A stretch of 64,000 nt of DNA from DASRJW01 sp964567755 (GTDB taxonomy: Bacteria; Krumholzibacteriota; Krumholzibacteriia; G020349025), in NCBI GenBank assembly GCA_964567755.1, contig CAZMNW010000025.1:186001-250000 (forward strand), given 5' to 3'. How positions within the stretch are numbered: the stretch's first letter is position 1; each line of letters starts with the position of its first letter. The notes beneath the pieces are model-generated. The model saw nothing but the letters and a program-made list of their open reading frames with translations. It ran no database searches and was not told the DNA's origin. The position numbers were made by a program, and so were the translations under genes. Shown here one piece after another: positions 53,127-63,429 of the stretch.

Positions 53127-53591
53127 TCAATGCTTTCCACCCTTGCCCGGAAACGTGCTCTGATCGAAGAAACTGTCTTCCAGCTCGGTGACGAGGTTGA
53201 AGCGCAGCGTGTTCGAGATCTGCATGGCCTTCATGACGTCGGCCATCGCCCCGTAGGGGGTGTCCTTGTCGGCGCGAATCGCCATGCGCAACTTGGGATT
53301 GCGCAGCCGGGCGTTGACGACGTAGGTCGCCAGGTCCTTGACCTCGATGAAGTCGGCCTCCTTGGCGACCAGCCCGGTCTGGATGGCGAGTGTGCCATCC
53401 TTGTCGACGTACAGCACCAGCACGTCGCTTTCGGGCACCTTGAACTCGGAATGCGACGACGGCAGCGCCAGTTGGATCGGCTCCGGCGGCTTGAACGACG
53501 TCGTGCTCATGAAAAAAATGAGCAGCAGGAAGCCGATATCCACGAACGGCGTCATGTCGATCGCGATGCCGATGCGTTTCTTGCGCCCCAT
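53127..53591 (-). CDS. exbD: ExbD/TolR-family protein (first copy)
   Basis: 154 residues. RKKRIGIAIDMTPFVDIGFL followed by LLIFFMSTTSFK is the canonical ExbD membrane helix with its essential Asp. The periplasmic domain continues with LVLYVDKDGTLAIQTGLVAK and ADKDTPYGAMADVMKAMQIS, closest to classical ExbD. It forms, with the ExbB-like protein just upstream, the proton-driven motor. Gap to exbB is 47 bp. Confidence 0.92.
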   Translation of the reverse strand: MGRKKRIGIAIDMTPFVDIGFLLLIFFMSTTSFKPPEPIQLALPSSHSEFKVPESDVLVLYVDKDGTLAIQTGLVAKEADFIEVKDLATYVVNARLRNPKLRMAIRADKDTPYGAMADVMKAMQISNTLRFNLVTELEDSFFDQSTFPGKGGKH

Positions 53592-53638
53592 GCCTCATCT
53601 CCTCGCACTCGCCCGCCATTGCGACGGCGCTTTGGACC

Positions 53639-54637
53639 TCAGGCCACCGCGGTCTTCTCCTTGCGCGACAGCAACTGCAGGATTTCGTGCACCGTCTCGT
53701 CCATCATGAAGTTGTAGTTGTCCACGCGCGTCGAGAAGTAGTTGAAAGCGACGATCCCGATCTGTGCGATCGCGAGGCCTAACAGCGTGTTCCACAGCGC
53801 CTCCGAAATGCCGAGCGCCAGCTGGCTGGCATCGGGCATGCCCTGGCTCGACATGGCGGAGAAGGCGCGAATCATCCCGCGCGTCGTGCCGGTGAGACCG
53901 GTCATCGTGGCGATGGAAGCGATGGTGGACAGGAACACCAGGTTGCGCTCGAGCAGCGGTGTTTCCAGCGCGTTCGCCTCTTCGAGCGAACGTCGCGTCT
54001 CGTCCATGCGCTCTTCGTCCGTCATCTCCTTGTGCTCGGTCGCCATATAGGTGTCGACACCGGCATAGACGACGTTCGCCAAAGCCCCGCGCTGGCGCCG
54101 GCAGAGATCCAGTGCCCCTTCCAGATCGTTGTTCTGGATCATCGCCTGGATCTTCTTGACGAAGACCGACAGCGACTCGCGCCCCTTGGCGCCACGAATG
54201 GTCCACAGCCGCTCGAGGACGATCACCGAGAGGAGGATGCCGAGCGCCAGCAGCAAGGCGACGAAGATGCCGCCAGCCTTGATGTGCTCCGGCAACTGCG
54301 TGTAGATGAGATAACCGACACCGAGGGCGCCGAAGATGACAAACCAGAGCCACATCGTTCCACGCACTGTCCATCGCCTCGCTTTCACGTCGTCCGGAGG
54401 TGCTGCTAGCCGCTTCTCTTGCGGAAGGGGCTCACGAAGAATCTTGAGCTTGGGTTTCAGCTTTCCCGTGGCCTGCAACACGGCCATGCGACGCGCGCGG
54501 ATCGCGGCGCGATCGGCGGGAGCCGTGCGCTTGTGACGCATCCCCGCCAAACGCCGCGCCCGCTCCTCGATCGCCGCCTGCAACAGCCGTCGCGAAAGCT
54601 CGAGATCGACGAATCGTCCGTGCCTGGACACGACCAT
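53639..54637 (-). CDS. exbB: MotA/TolQ/ExbB-family proton channel with N-terminal basic extension
   Basis: 332 residues from the ATG at 54637. The first ~90 residues are soluble and strongly basic (RRLLQAAIEERARRLAGMRH, RAAIRARRMAVLQATGKLKP). Then come two helices (about 96-113 and 122-141) and the ExbB core: IVLERLWTIRGAKGRES, VVYAGVDTYMATEHKEMTDE, LSTIASIATMTGLTGTTRGM, ALWNTLLGLAIAQIGIVAFN. The conserved Thr-Gly helix motifs of the proton pore are present. The start is uncertain because the frame is open further upstream and no clear ribosome site is seen; the basic extension may therefore be slightly different in length. Confidence 0.88.
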   Translation of the reverse strand: MVVSRHGRFVDLELSRRLLQAAIEERARRLAGMRHKRTAPADRAAIRARRMAVLQATGKLKPKLKILREPLPQEKRLAAPPDDVKARRWTVRGTMWLWFVIFGALGVGYLIYTQLPEHIKAGGIFVALLLALGILLSVIVLERLWTIRGAKGRESLSVFVKKIQAMIQNNDLEGALDLCRRQRGALANVVYAGVDTYMATEHKEMTDEERMDETRRSLEEANALETPLLERNLVFLSTIASIATMTGLTGTTRGMIRAFSAMSSQGMPDASQLALGISEALWNTLLGLAIAQIGIVAFNYFSTRVDNYNFMMDETVHEILQLLSRKEKTAVA

Positions 54638-54680
54638 GTCGTCCGGCCTGCGGACGATGGTGCGTCCCGAGAACGGCGCG

Positions 54681-55022
54681 CTAAGCCCCGAGTGCCGCGA
54701 GCGCCTCCTCGCGCGAGCCCGCAACCTCAAAGACGAGGGAGAGCTTCGTGACGACGAAGACATTCGAAATTCTCCGATCCACGTTGGCGAGAACGATCCG
54801 ACCGCCGCGTTTTTGATAATTGGTGTGGGCGCTGACCAGGAGGCCAATGGCCATACTGTTCAGGTGGTTGACGCGGCCGAGGTCGAGAACCATCTTCTTG
54901 TTCTCGTCGGCCGCCAGAGCCTTGATGCTCTTCTCCAGCTCGTCCGTTTCCTTGCCGCCGAAGAAGTTGCCCTCGGGCACCACCACTGCGACATCGCCCA
55001 TCTTTTCGACCTTGACGGCCAT
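54681..55022 (-). CDS. STAS-domain protein (anti-sigma-factor antagonist type)
   Basis: 113 residues. The ATG at 55022 is fixed by GAGGAGG. A complete stand-alone STAS domain: VEKMGDVAVVVPEGNFFGGK, KMVLDLGRVNHLNSMAIGLL, GGRIVLANVDRRISNVF. Ser56 sits at the position phosphorylated by anti-sigma kinases in SpoIIAA-like proteins, so it could be a phospho-switch. No partner kinase or phosphatase gene lies nearby. It sits between the TPR and exbB genes (35 and 43 bp gaps) in one apparent operon, suggesting it regulates envelope machinery rather than transcription; this is inference. Confidence 0.88.
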   Translation of the reverse strand: MAVKVEKMGDVAVVVPEGNFFGGKETDELEKSIKALAADENKKMVLDLGRVNHLNSMAIGLLVSAHTNYQKRGGRIVLANVDRRISNVFVVTKLSLVFEVAGSREEALAALGA

Positions 55023-55057
55023 CGGCACCTCCTCCTCGAAATCCTCAAGTTTCGTAG

Positions 55058-56842
55058 CTAACGCGACTTGCCCGCGAGGGCGTTCTGCAGCTCTTTCGCC
55101 GCCTCGTTGGTCGGGTCCAGCGCCAGGGCTTTCTCGACCGCAGTTTGTGCGTCCTGCCTGTTCCCGGAATTGAACTGCGCCTGCGCCAACCAGGCCCAGG
55201 CTTGTGGATCCTTGGGATCGCTCGCCGTCGCCCCGCGCAGGTCCGTGATCGCCTGAGGATACTGCGCCGCGGCCAAAAAGAGGTAGCCCCGACCGCGGAG
55301 CGCCGGTGCCGATTTCGCGTCGATCTGCAGCGCCCGGTCGAACGCCACCTTGGCCTGGTCGTTCGAGCCCAGCTCGGAAAGGACGTTGGCGTAGCTCGTC
55401 CACCCTTGGAGGGACTGGGGGGCGAGTTCGGTCACTTTACGGTAGGCCTCTGCCGCCGCCTTCGAATCCCGGTTGCTCTGGTACGCGACGCCGAGATAAC
55501 TCCAGGCGAGAGTGCTCTGCGGGTCGGCCGCCACCTTTTTCTGCAGCTGCTCGATCGCGGCTGGATAGTTCTTCTCCTGGATGAAGATGCGCCCTCGCCG
55601 GTAGGCGATGTCGGAGAGCGCTGGCTCCTTCGCCTCGGCCTGATCCAGGTAGCTTCGCGCTTTGGCGAAATCCTTGGCCTCGGTGTAGGCCGCCGCCGCG
55701 AGCACGAGATCGGGCGCGAGGGCTTCGGCACGCAGATCGGGATCGCCGTCCAGGATGGCGAGACCTTTCGGCTCCATGTCGCCGCGCAGGTAGGCACGAG
55801 CTAGCGCCAGCTTCACTGCCGGGCCCGGGTCCTCGGCCAGCACTGCTTCGAGGTGCGGAATGGCCTCTGCTGCGCGGTTGTCGCGCGTGAGTGCAATCCC
55901 GTAATCGAGCCGGACGGCCGCCGTCGGCCGCAGCGACACGGCCCGACCGAGCAGATTGATCGCGAGAGGCGTCTTCGACGTGTCCAGCAAGTACAGGTGC
56001 CCGAGCGCCGCGAGCGCTGGCGCGTAGGTGGAGTCTGCCTGCAAGGTCGCCTGGTATTCCTTGGCAGCCTCGTTCCAGCGCCGCATGTTTTCGTAGGCGT
56101 GGCCGAGGCGATAGGAGAGCTGCGGGCTGCGACCGATCTTCGCTTGCATGTCCTCGAGCACCTTGGCCGCCTGACCCCATTGCTCGGTCGATTCGTACAT
56201 CGCTGCCAATGCCATGACGTGCTCGACTGTGTTGGGTGCGAGCGCGCGCGCACGGATCAGGTTGGTCTCGGCGCCTTCGATGTCCTTTTCAGCCAGCGCC
56301 AACAACCCCATGCCTTCCTCGAATAGATCGCGACCGTCCGCGCGTTTCTTCGTGTCCTTGCCGCGCTCGAGGGAGGCGAACGCCGCTTCGATGTTGCCTC
56401 TCCCCAACTGCACGCGCCCCAACGCGAAGTTGGCCAGCCAGAGTTTCTTGTCGCTTGCAACCGCTTTGTTGGCCAGCGATTCGGCGGCATCCAAATCATC
56501 CTGCGCCAACGCCACCAACGCCAAACCCGCGAGCGCTCGGGCGTCATTCGGGCTCTTGGCGAGCGCCGCGTCCAAATGTTCGCGCGCGTCCTTGAGCTCG
56601 CCGCGCCGCCAATGGATCTCCCCCAGCAATCCATGGATCTCCGGGTCGTCGGGCTGCTTGGTGAGGATGGCCTCCAGCAAGGCGTGCGCGCCCGCGAGAT
56701 CGTCCTTCCCCAGAGCCTCCATGACCGGGTCCATATTGGCCGCCCTGGCCGAGGTGACAGTCGCGAGCGCGATCCATCCAGCCATCACCAGGAACCTCGC
56801 CATTCGGAGCGGGCAGGAGAACCGCAAATCGAGAACCTGCAT
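55058..56842 (-). CDS. Secreted TPR-repeat protein, first gene of the Ton operon
   Basis: 594 residues from the ATG at 56842. Signal peptide: CPLRMARFLVMAGWIALATV, then TSARA. About fifteen TPR units follow, from DDLAGAHALLEAILTKQPDD to EKALALDPTNEAAKELQNAL. It is likely a periplasmic scaffold that organises the Ton complex or an envelope-spanning assembly; TPR proteins often sit beside multi-ExbD loci in myxobacteria and FCB groups. No enzymatic motif is present. GGTGGTGTG lies just before the start. A candidate promoter is about 140 bp upstream. Confidence 0.85.
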   Translation of the reverse strand: MQVLDLRFSCPLRMARFLVMAGWIALATVTSARAANMDPVMEALGKDDLAGAHALLEAILTKQPDDPEIHGLLGEIHWRRGELKDAREHLDAALAKSPNDARALAGLALVALAQDDLDAAESLANKAVASDKKLWLANFALGRVQLGRGNIEAAFASLERGKDTKKRADGRDLFEEGMGLLALAEKDIEGAETNLIRARALAPNTVEHVMALAAMYESTEQWGQAAKVLEDMQAKIGRSPQLSYRLGHAYENMRRWNEAAKEYQATLQADSTYAPALAALGHLYLLDTSKTPLAINLLGRAVSLRPTAAVRLDYGIALTRDNRAAEAIPHLEAVLAEDPGPAVKLALARAYLRGDMEPKGLAILDGDPDLRAEALAPDLVLAAAAYTEAKDFAKARSYLDQAEAKEPALSDIAYRRGRIFIQEKNYPAAIEQLQKKVAADPQSTLAWSYLGVAYQSNRDSKAAAEAYRKVTELAPQSLQGWTSYANVLSELGSNDQAKVAFDRALQIDAKSAPALRGRGYLFLAAAQYPQAITDLRGATASDPKDPQAWAWLAQAQFNSGNRQDAQTAVEKALALDPTNEAAKELQNALAGKSR

Positions 56843-57167
56843 CACACCACCACCGTTTCTGCATGAATCCGCGCGGTTCCTTCGCAGGGCCGTCGCACTC
56901 ACGCGGTCGCTTCGTCGGACCAGCCGACCTTGATCGCCAATCTCCCAGGGCGCGTCGGTTCGGAATGGCGAGCTAAACGCAGTCAATATAAGGGCGCAGG
57001 GAATCGCCGCGCAACGGGCCATGGCCTCCGAACCGGCTCAGGAGCTGGGGCGCTCGGAAGAGGCACTGGCGGGGAGGTCCGGATTGGAGCCTGGCCCACG
57101 CGGCGCCGCGCGGCGCTGGCCGTCCGCACTCACTTTCTCTCGTAGGCGGAGCGGGGGGATTTGGTTC
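56843..57167. other. 325-bp leader upstream of the TPR-STAS-Exb-TonB operon
   Basis: The stretch between the esterase gene stop and the TPR gene start. It holds the candidate promoter at 56985-57014 and otherwise no gene, hairpin or repeat that I can support. Confidence 0.4.
56985..57014 (-). promoter_or_regulatory. Candidate promoter for the Ton operon
   Basis: On the minus strand TTGCGC (57014-57009, three of six) is followed after 18 bases by TATATT (56990-56985, five of six). The predicted leader before the TPR gene would be about 135 bases. Confidence 0.3.
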
Positions 57168-58238
57168 CTATTTTCGCCGTCGCGGGGTGCGCGGCCGGAG
57201 CGCGCGGCTCATGAGCGGCAAGGAGCGATCGAGCCGGTAGCTCGTGTTCATGTGCCCGTCGCCAAATTCCTCGTACACGTGACGGATGCGCCGAAGTCGC
57301 AGCTGCGCATGCATCCGCCGCGCTCCCCAGAGCAACCCGAACTCGTCGCGAGTCCCGCAATCGAGGAAGAAAAACCGCATGCGGCGTAGCGCTCGCGCAT
57401 GTTGCGCCAGCATCCGCAGCGGATCGTGGCGAAGCCAACGCTCCCAGACTCGCCGGTCCAGCTCCCCCGTCTCCAAGTCCATCGGCCATGCGATCCCGAG
57501 AGGGGCACCAGCGCGTGGGGAATAGCAGGCGGACATCGCCAGAATGTTCATGGCATCGAACTGCGCCTGGGTCTTGCGTCGCGCGGCTTCGAAGTCGCGC
57601 ACGAAACGCCTGACACCGCCGCTCGCGTCCACCTGACGCAAGAACTTGGGGAAATCGGGGAAGTAGCAATACTCGAAACCCATGTCGCCGCTGTGACACG
57701 CCACGGCGCCGAACACGTCCGGATGCTGCATGGCCAACGTCAACGCACCATAGCCGCCGCTCGACTTGCCGAAGATGCCGCGATGGTCGCTTCCGCCCAG
57801 CGTGCGCAAATGCCGATCCACCCATGGGACGAGCTCGTGAATCAAATGATCCGCGTAGCGCCCCGTGGCCGTCGAGTTGCGATACTGGCTGCCGCCCCAA
57901 CGTGTGAAGCAATCGGGCATGACGACGATCGTCGGCGCCATGGCACCTGTTCCATGCAAGCGATCGAGTCGTTCGTCGAGCGCTTCGCCCCACGCCGCGG
58001 CGTTGAGCCACGATCGTCCGCAGCCGGCGAATCCCGCCAGCGCGAAGAGCACTGGATATCGGCGCGTGGAGCTCTCGTATCCGGGCGGCAGATAGATCGG
58101 CACCTGACGCACGCTCGGGTCGCCGAGCCGGTTCCCGCGCAGAACGCGACTGTCGAACCGAATGCGTACCACGGTGCCACAAGGCGGCATGATCGTTTGC
58201 CGAGTGCCTCTGCTGCGCTGCAATGCCGGTGCCTCCAC
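57168..58238 (-). CDS. Alpha/beta-hydrolase, esterase D-like
   Basis: 356 residues as read from the GTG at 58238. The fold shows the oxyanion/strand blocks VPIYLPPGYESSTRRYPVLF, APTIVVMPDCFTRWGGSQYR, the nucleophile elbow GKSSGGYGAL (Ser in GxSxG), DVFGAVACHSGDMGFEYCYF and a late histidine in FGDGHMNTSYR. This is the esterase D/feruloyl-esterase-like (PF00756) family. No signal peptide is evident. A TTG at 58223, with GGAGG upstream, or the ATG at 58190 are alternative starts. Substrate unknown. Confidence 0.82.
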   Translation of the reverse strand: MEAPALQRSRGTRQTIMPPCGTVVRIRFDSRVLRGNRLGDPSVRQVPIYLPPGYESSTRRYPVLFALAGFAGCGRSWLNAAAWGEALDERLDRLHGTGAMAPTIVVMPDCFTRWGGSQYRNSTATGRYADHLIHELVPWVDRHLRTLGGSDHRGIFGKSSGGYGALTLAMQHPDVFGAVACHSGDMGFEYCYFPDFPKFLRQVDASGGVRRFVRDFEAARRKTQAQFDAMNILAMSACYSPRAGAPLGIAWPMDLETGELDRRVWERWLRHDPLRMLAQHARALRRMRFFFLDCGTRDEFGLLWGARRMHAQLRLRRIRHVYEEFGDGHMNTSYRLDRSLPLMSRALRPRTPRRRK

Positions 58239-58353
58239 GGGCCGATCCTATGGCTTTGAGGCTCGGAGTCGCAACGCCCAAACCAATGTGGCCGGGACCC
58301 GGTGCGACCGCAAGTTATGCTAAGCTTCCCTCTTCGCTGCCACTGCATGGGAG

Positions 58354-60249
<1,896 letters not shown>

Positions 60250-60458
60250 TCCCATCTGGGAATGACGAGCCGCAGGACTTGCCGCATCGCAGCGTTACGA
60301 TCGCAGACATCGCGCAGTTCGACGCACACCGCGCTGAATCTTCTCGCCGCTTCGCGATCGGCCTGTTATGATGTGCGCGCTTCCCCGCTGATCATGACTG
60401 CAACGACGAGCGCGCCGAATGCGCGCACGGATCCGCCCTGGTGGACGAGGAGTGTGGT

Positions 60459-61079
60459 ATGCCCGAAGTGAGAGCGGTCCTCTTCGATCTGGATGGCGTC
60501 TTGGTCAACAGCTGTGAAGCGTGGTTTCAGCTGCTGAACCTGGCGACGCGACATTTCTGCACGCCCGATATCGGCCGCGCGCGGTTCGATCAGAGCTGGG
60601 GACAGGGAATCGATGCCGACGTGCGCGAGTTCTTCCCCGGCTGCGCCGCCCAGGAGGTCGCACGCTTCTACGAGGATCATCTGCTCGATTTCGACACCGC
60701 GATGCAAGTGCAGCCGGGCGCACGCGCGCTCTTGTGCCGGCTGCGCGACGCCGACATCCACCGTGGCGTCGTCACCAACACACCCACACCCCTTGCACGC
60801 GACGTCCTCGCCTGGGCCGGTCTCATCGGCCTCGTCGACACGACGGCGGGCGCATCGGCGGCGGCCCATTGTAAGCCCGCACCGGATCTCATCCTTCAGG
60901 CCTGCCAGGACCTGCAAGTCGACCCGCGACTGTCGCTGGTGGTGGGGGACTCGCGTTTCGATGCCGAGGCCGCGGCCGCAGCGCGGGCGCAGTTCCTTGG
61001 CTTCCGCTTGGCGCAGGGACCGGCGGTGCAAGAGCTGGCGGCGGTCACAGAATTCGTGCTGGTGCGGCCGCGGCACTGA
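60459..61079 (+). CDS. HAD-superfamily phosphatase (phosphoglycolate phosphatase-like)
   Basis: 206 residues from the ATG at 60459 (GAGGAG six bases upstream). Motif I VLFDLDGVLVNS with the nucleophile Asp, motif II in GVVTNTPTPLARDV, motif III Lys in HCKPAPDLIL, and motif IV VVGDSRFDAEAAAAA are all present, with a helical cap between motif I and II. The sequence suggests a phosphoglycolate or sugar-phosphate phosphatase; the substrate is not predictable. Its 3' end overlaps the convergent symporter gene by 35 bp. Confidence 0.9.
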   Translation: MPEVRAVLFDLDGVLVNSCEAWFQLLNLATRHFCTPDIGRARFDQSWGQGIDADVREFFPGCAAQEVARFYEDHLLDFDTAMQVQPGARALLCRLRDADIHRGVVTNTPTPLARDVLAWAGLIGLVDTTAGASAAAHCKPAPDLILQACQDLQVDPRLSLVVGDSRFDAEAAAAARAQFLGFRLAQGPAVQELAAVTEFVLVRPRH

Positions 61080-62538
61080 GTTCGGGACGTGCGGGCTCTG
61101 GCACCCGTTTCACCATCAGCGAGATCAGCGTGCCGAAGACGAAAGTGAGCGGTGCGCTGATGGCGGCAAACCACACGCCTGGGATCTTCCAAGGTCCGAG
61201 GCGCGTCAGCAGCAACAATCCGCCGGCGGCAATGCAGGCGCCCCAGAAAGCGCCGTGGCCGTTGGCGCGCGGCGACCACATGCCGAGCAGGAACAACCCC
61301 AGCACCGGGCCGACGAAGTACGACGTGTAGGTGGCGAGGAACGTCAACAACGATTGCCCCTTGCCGGCGACGTAGAATGCCGAGACGATGCCGATCGCCC
61401 CGGAAAACACCACGAGCAGTCGCGCCATGCGCAAGTAGTGCGTTTCCGTGGCGTTGCGCTTGAAATAACGCCGGTAGAAATCGACGACCAGGCAGGTCGA
61501 GAACGAATGCATGGCGGAGTCGCAGGACGACATCGCGGCGGCGAAGATCGCCGCAGCCAACAAGCCGGCGACCGCCGGGGGTAGTTCGTTGGCGATGAAA
61601 ATGGGCAGGATGCGATCGGGCTGCACGTCCAGAGGCAAGTGCCCGGGCGCCGCCTGATAGAAGGCGTAGAGGAACACTCCGAGCAGCAACGTGCCGCCGA
61701 CACCGATGAACCCCGCAGCCCAGGCGAGCATGGCGGCGCGGCGCGACGCGCGCACATCGGCGCAGGCGAGATAGCGCTGCACGGATTGCTGGTTGGTGCC
61801 GGCGACTGCGAATGCCAGCATGCCGTAGGCAAGGATCGCCGTCGGCAGGGCGCGGATCGACTGTGGGTTCCACGACAGGTCGAGGAGCGTCCAGCGGCCG
61901 CCGGCGCGCGCCGTGTCGATGATCTGGGTCAACCCGCCGTCCACTTCGCCCCTCACGACGAGGAGACAGGCACCGATCCCGAGCATGACGACGCCCCACT
62001 GCAACACGTCGGTCCACACGACCGCCGCCAGACCCCCCGCGACCGTGTAGATCACCGCCACCACACCGACGATACAGATCGACACCGGCAACGACAGGTC
62101 GGATACCTCGGCGACGACGAGGGCGGCGCCGTAGAGCAGCGCGCCGAGCCGTACGACGACGAAGAGGATGAAATAGATCGACGCCAGCGACCGCGTCTTG
62201 GCGTCGAAACGCATTTCGAGCCATTCATACGCCGTGGTGAGATCGAGACGCGCGAACAGCGGCAGGAAAAAAGTGCAGACCAGCAGATACCCGATCAGGT
62301 CACCGAGCTGCAGCTGCAACCACAGGAAGCCGTGGCCGTAACCTTCGCCCGGTCCCCCGAGCAGTGAGGCCGCCGAGAACGCGGTGGCAATGATGGAAAT
62401 TCCGAGCGCCCACCACGGCAGGCGTCGCGAACCACGAAAGAACTCGTCGGTTCCGCTCTGCTTGCGGCTCGTGAGCCAGCCGATGAGGAACACCGCGCCG
62501 GCGTAGAGGAGAACGACGCCCCACCCGAGTCCGTGCAT
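61045..62538 (-). CDS. Sodium:solute symporter (SSS family)
   Basis: 497 residues with about 13 membrane segments. Signature blocks: GSRRLPWWALGISIIATAFS, RLDLTTAYEWLEMRF, VAVIYTVAGGLAAVVWTDVL and AVAGTNQQSVQRYLA, the last being the conserved R-YLxA motif of SSS carriers; CDSAMHSFSTCLVVDFYRRY corresponds to the sodium-site helix. It imports a sugar, amino acid, vitamin or organic acid with Na+; the solute cannot be told. The C-terminal 12 codons overlap the HAD gene on the other strand. Confidence 0.92.
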   Translation of the reverse strand: MHGLGWGVVLLYAGAVFLIGWLTSRKQSGTDEFFRGSRRLPWWALGISIIATAFSAASLLGGPGEGYGHGFLWLQLQLGDLIGYLLVCTFFLPLFARLDLTTAYEWLEMRFDAKTRSLASIYFILFVVVRLGALLYGAALVVAEVSDLSLPVSICIVGVVAVIYTVAGGLAAVVWTDVLQWGVVMLGIGACLLVVRGEVDGGLTQIIDTARAGGRWTLLDLSWNPQSIRALPTAILAYGMLAFAVAGTNQQSVQRYLACADVRASRRAAMLAWAAGFIGVGGTLLLGVFLYAFYQAAPGHLPLDVQPDRILPIFIANELPPAVAGLLAAAIFAAAMSSCDSAMHSFSTCLVVDFYRRYFKRNATETHYLRMARLLVVFSGAIGIVSAFYVAGKGQSLLTFLATYTSYFVGPVLGLFLLGMWSPRANGHGAFWGACIAAGGLLLLTRLGPWKIPGVWFAAISAPLTFVFGTLISLMVKRVPEPARPELSAAAAPARIL

Positions 62539-62759
62539 CCCGCCTCCCCTTCCCGTGCAGGCCAGGGTCTCTCACCCGCAGGCGTTCGGCAAGCAACAAG
62601 AGCGCCGAACCAACCAGATGGGTGTCTGGCTCCCCTCTCCGCGGGGATCGCATCCAGCTCGATGCACCAGCCGGGCTTGGCGCACGAATTCGCCCGCCCC
62701 CGGACCTCACCACATGCTATGTTGCCGCCGTTCGTCGTTTCGCCGCAGGAGGACCCGCG

Positions 62760-63323
62760 ATGCCCGCATCCCGACCGGCGCTGCGCCTCGTCCGAGCATC
62801 CGATTTTTCGAATGACGGCTCGGCCGCCCTGCATAAGCTCTTCAATGGCAGCATCCGGCATGGCGGCACGATCGGCTTCCAGAAACCCATGAGCCGCAAG
62901 GGCGCCGACCATTACTTCGGCAGCCTGCAGCAGGGCATCACCGACGGCGACGTGATCGCGGTCGTGGCCGGAGGCAAGCCCCTCGACGCTTTCGGCCTCA
63001 TCCGGCGCGATCCGAACGACGAACTGCGGCGTCACTGTTGGGAAATGGGACGCGTCATGGTGCGCCACGAAATGCAGCGGCACGGCCTCGGCGCCGCGAT
63101 CGTCCAGCGCTTGCTCGCCGAAGCCAAGCGCCGCAAGGTGGAGATCGTCTGGCTCGACGTCCGGCTCACCAACGTGGCGGCCATCGAGATGTTCCAGAAG
63201 CTCGGTTTCCGCACTTGGGGGATCTTCCCGAACAACATCAAGGATGGGCGGACGTACGTCGACGTCATCTATATGGCCTGCGATCTCCGGCACACCTACC
63301 GGCCGCTGCGCGACCTGCCCTGA
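62760..63323 (+). CDS. GNAT-family N-acetyltransferase
   Basis: 187 residues from the ATG at 62760 (AGGAGG at 62747-62752, 7-base spacing). The acetyl-CoA loop is WEMGRVMVRHEMQRHGLGAA, with the R/Q-x-x-G-x-G/A pattern in RHGLGA, followed by IVQRLLAEAKRRKVEIVWLD. Motif B is in NVAAIEMFQKLGFRTWGIFP. Residues 20-60 are a variable substrate domain. Acceptor unknown. Monocistronic, divergent from the symporter gene. Confidence 0.88.
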   Translation: MPASRPALRLVRASDFSNDGSAALHKLFNGSIRHGGTIGFQKPMSRKGADHYFGSLQQGITDGDVIAVVAGGKPLDAFGLIRRDPNDELRRHCWEMGRVMVRHEMQRHGLGAAIVQRLLAEAKRRKVEIVWLDVRLTNVAAIEMFQKLGFRTWGIFPNNIKDGRTYVDVIYMACDLRHTYRPLRDLP

Positions 63324-63429
63324 ATCGCGTACCCCCTTGCTCCTAGTAGCCGCGCTCGGCGACAATCCAGAGCCTCGAGACCACGATGCTCGGTCGCTCG
63401 CGGTTCTCGCCCTTGGGGAGATGTGTCGG

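Noticed and set aside
60366..60372. TATGAT as a promoter for the HAD phosphatase gene
   Set aside because: No acceptable -35 box at 16-18 bases, so support is too weak.
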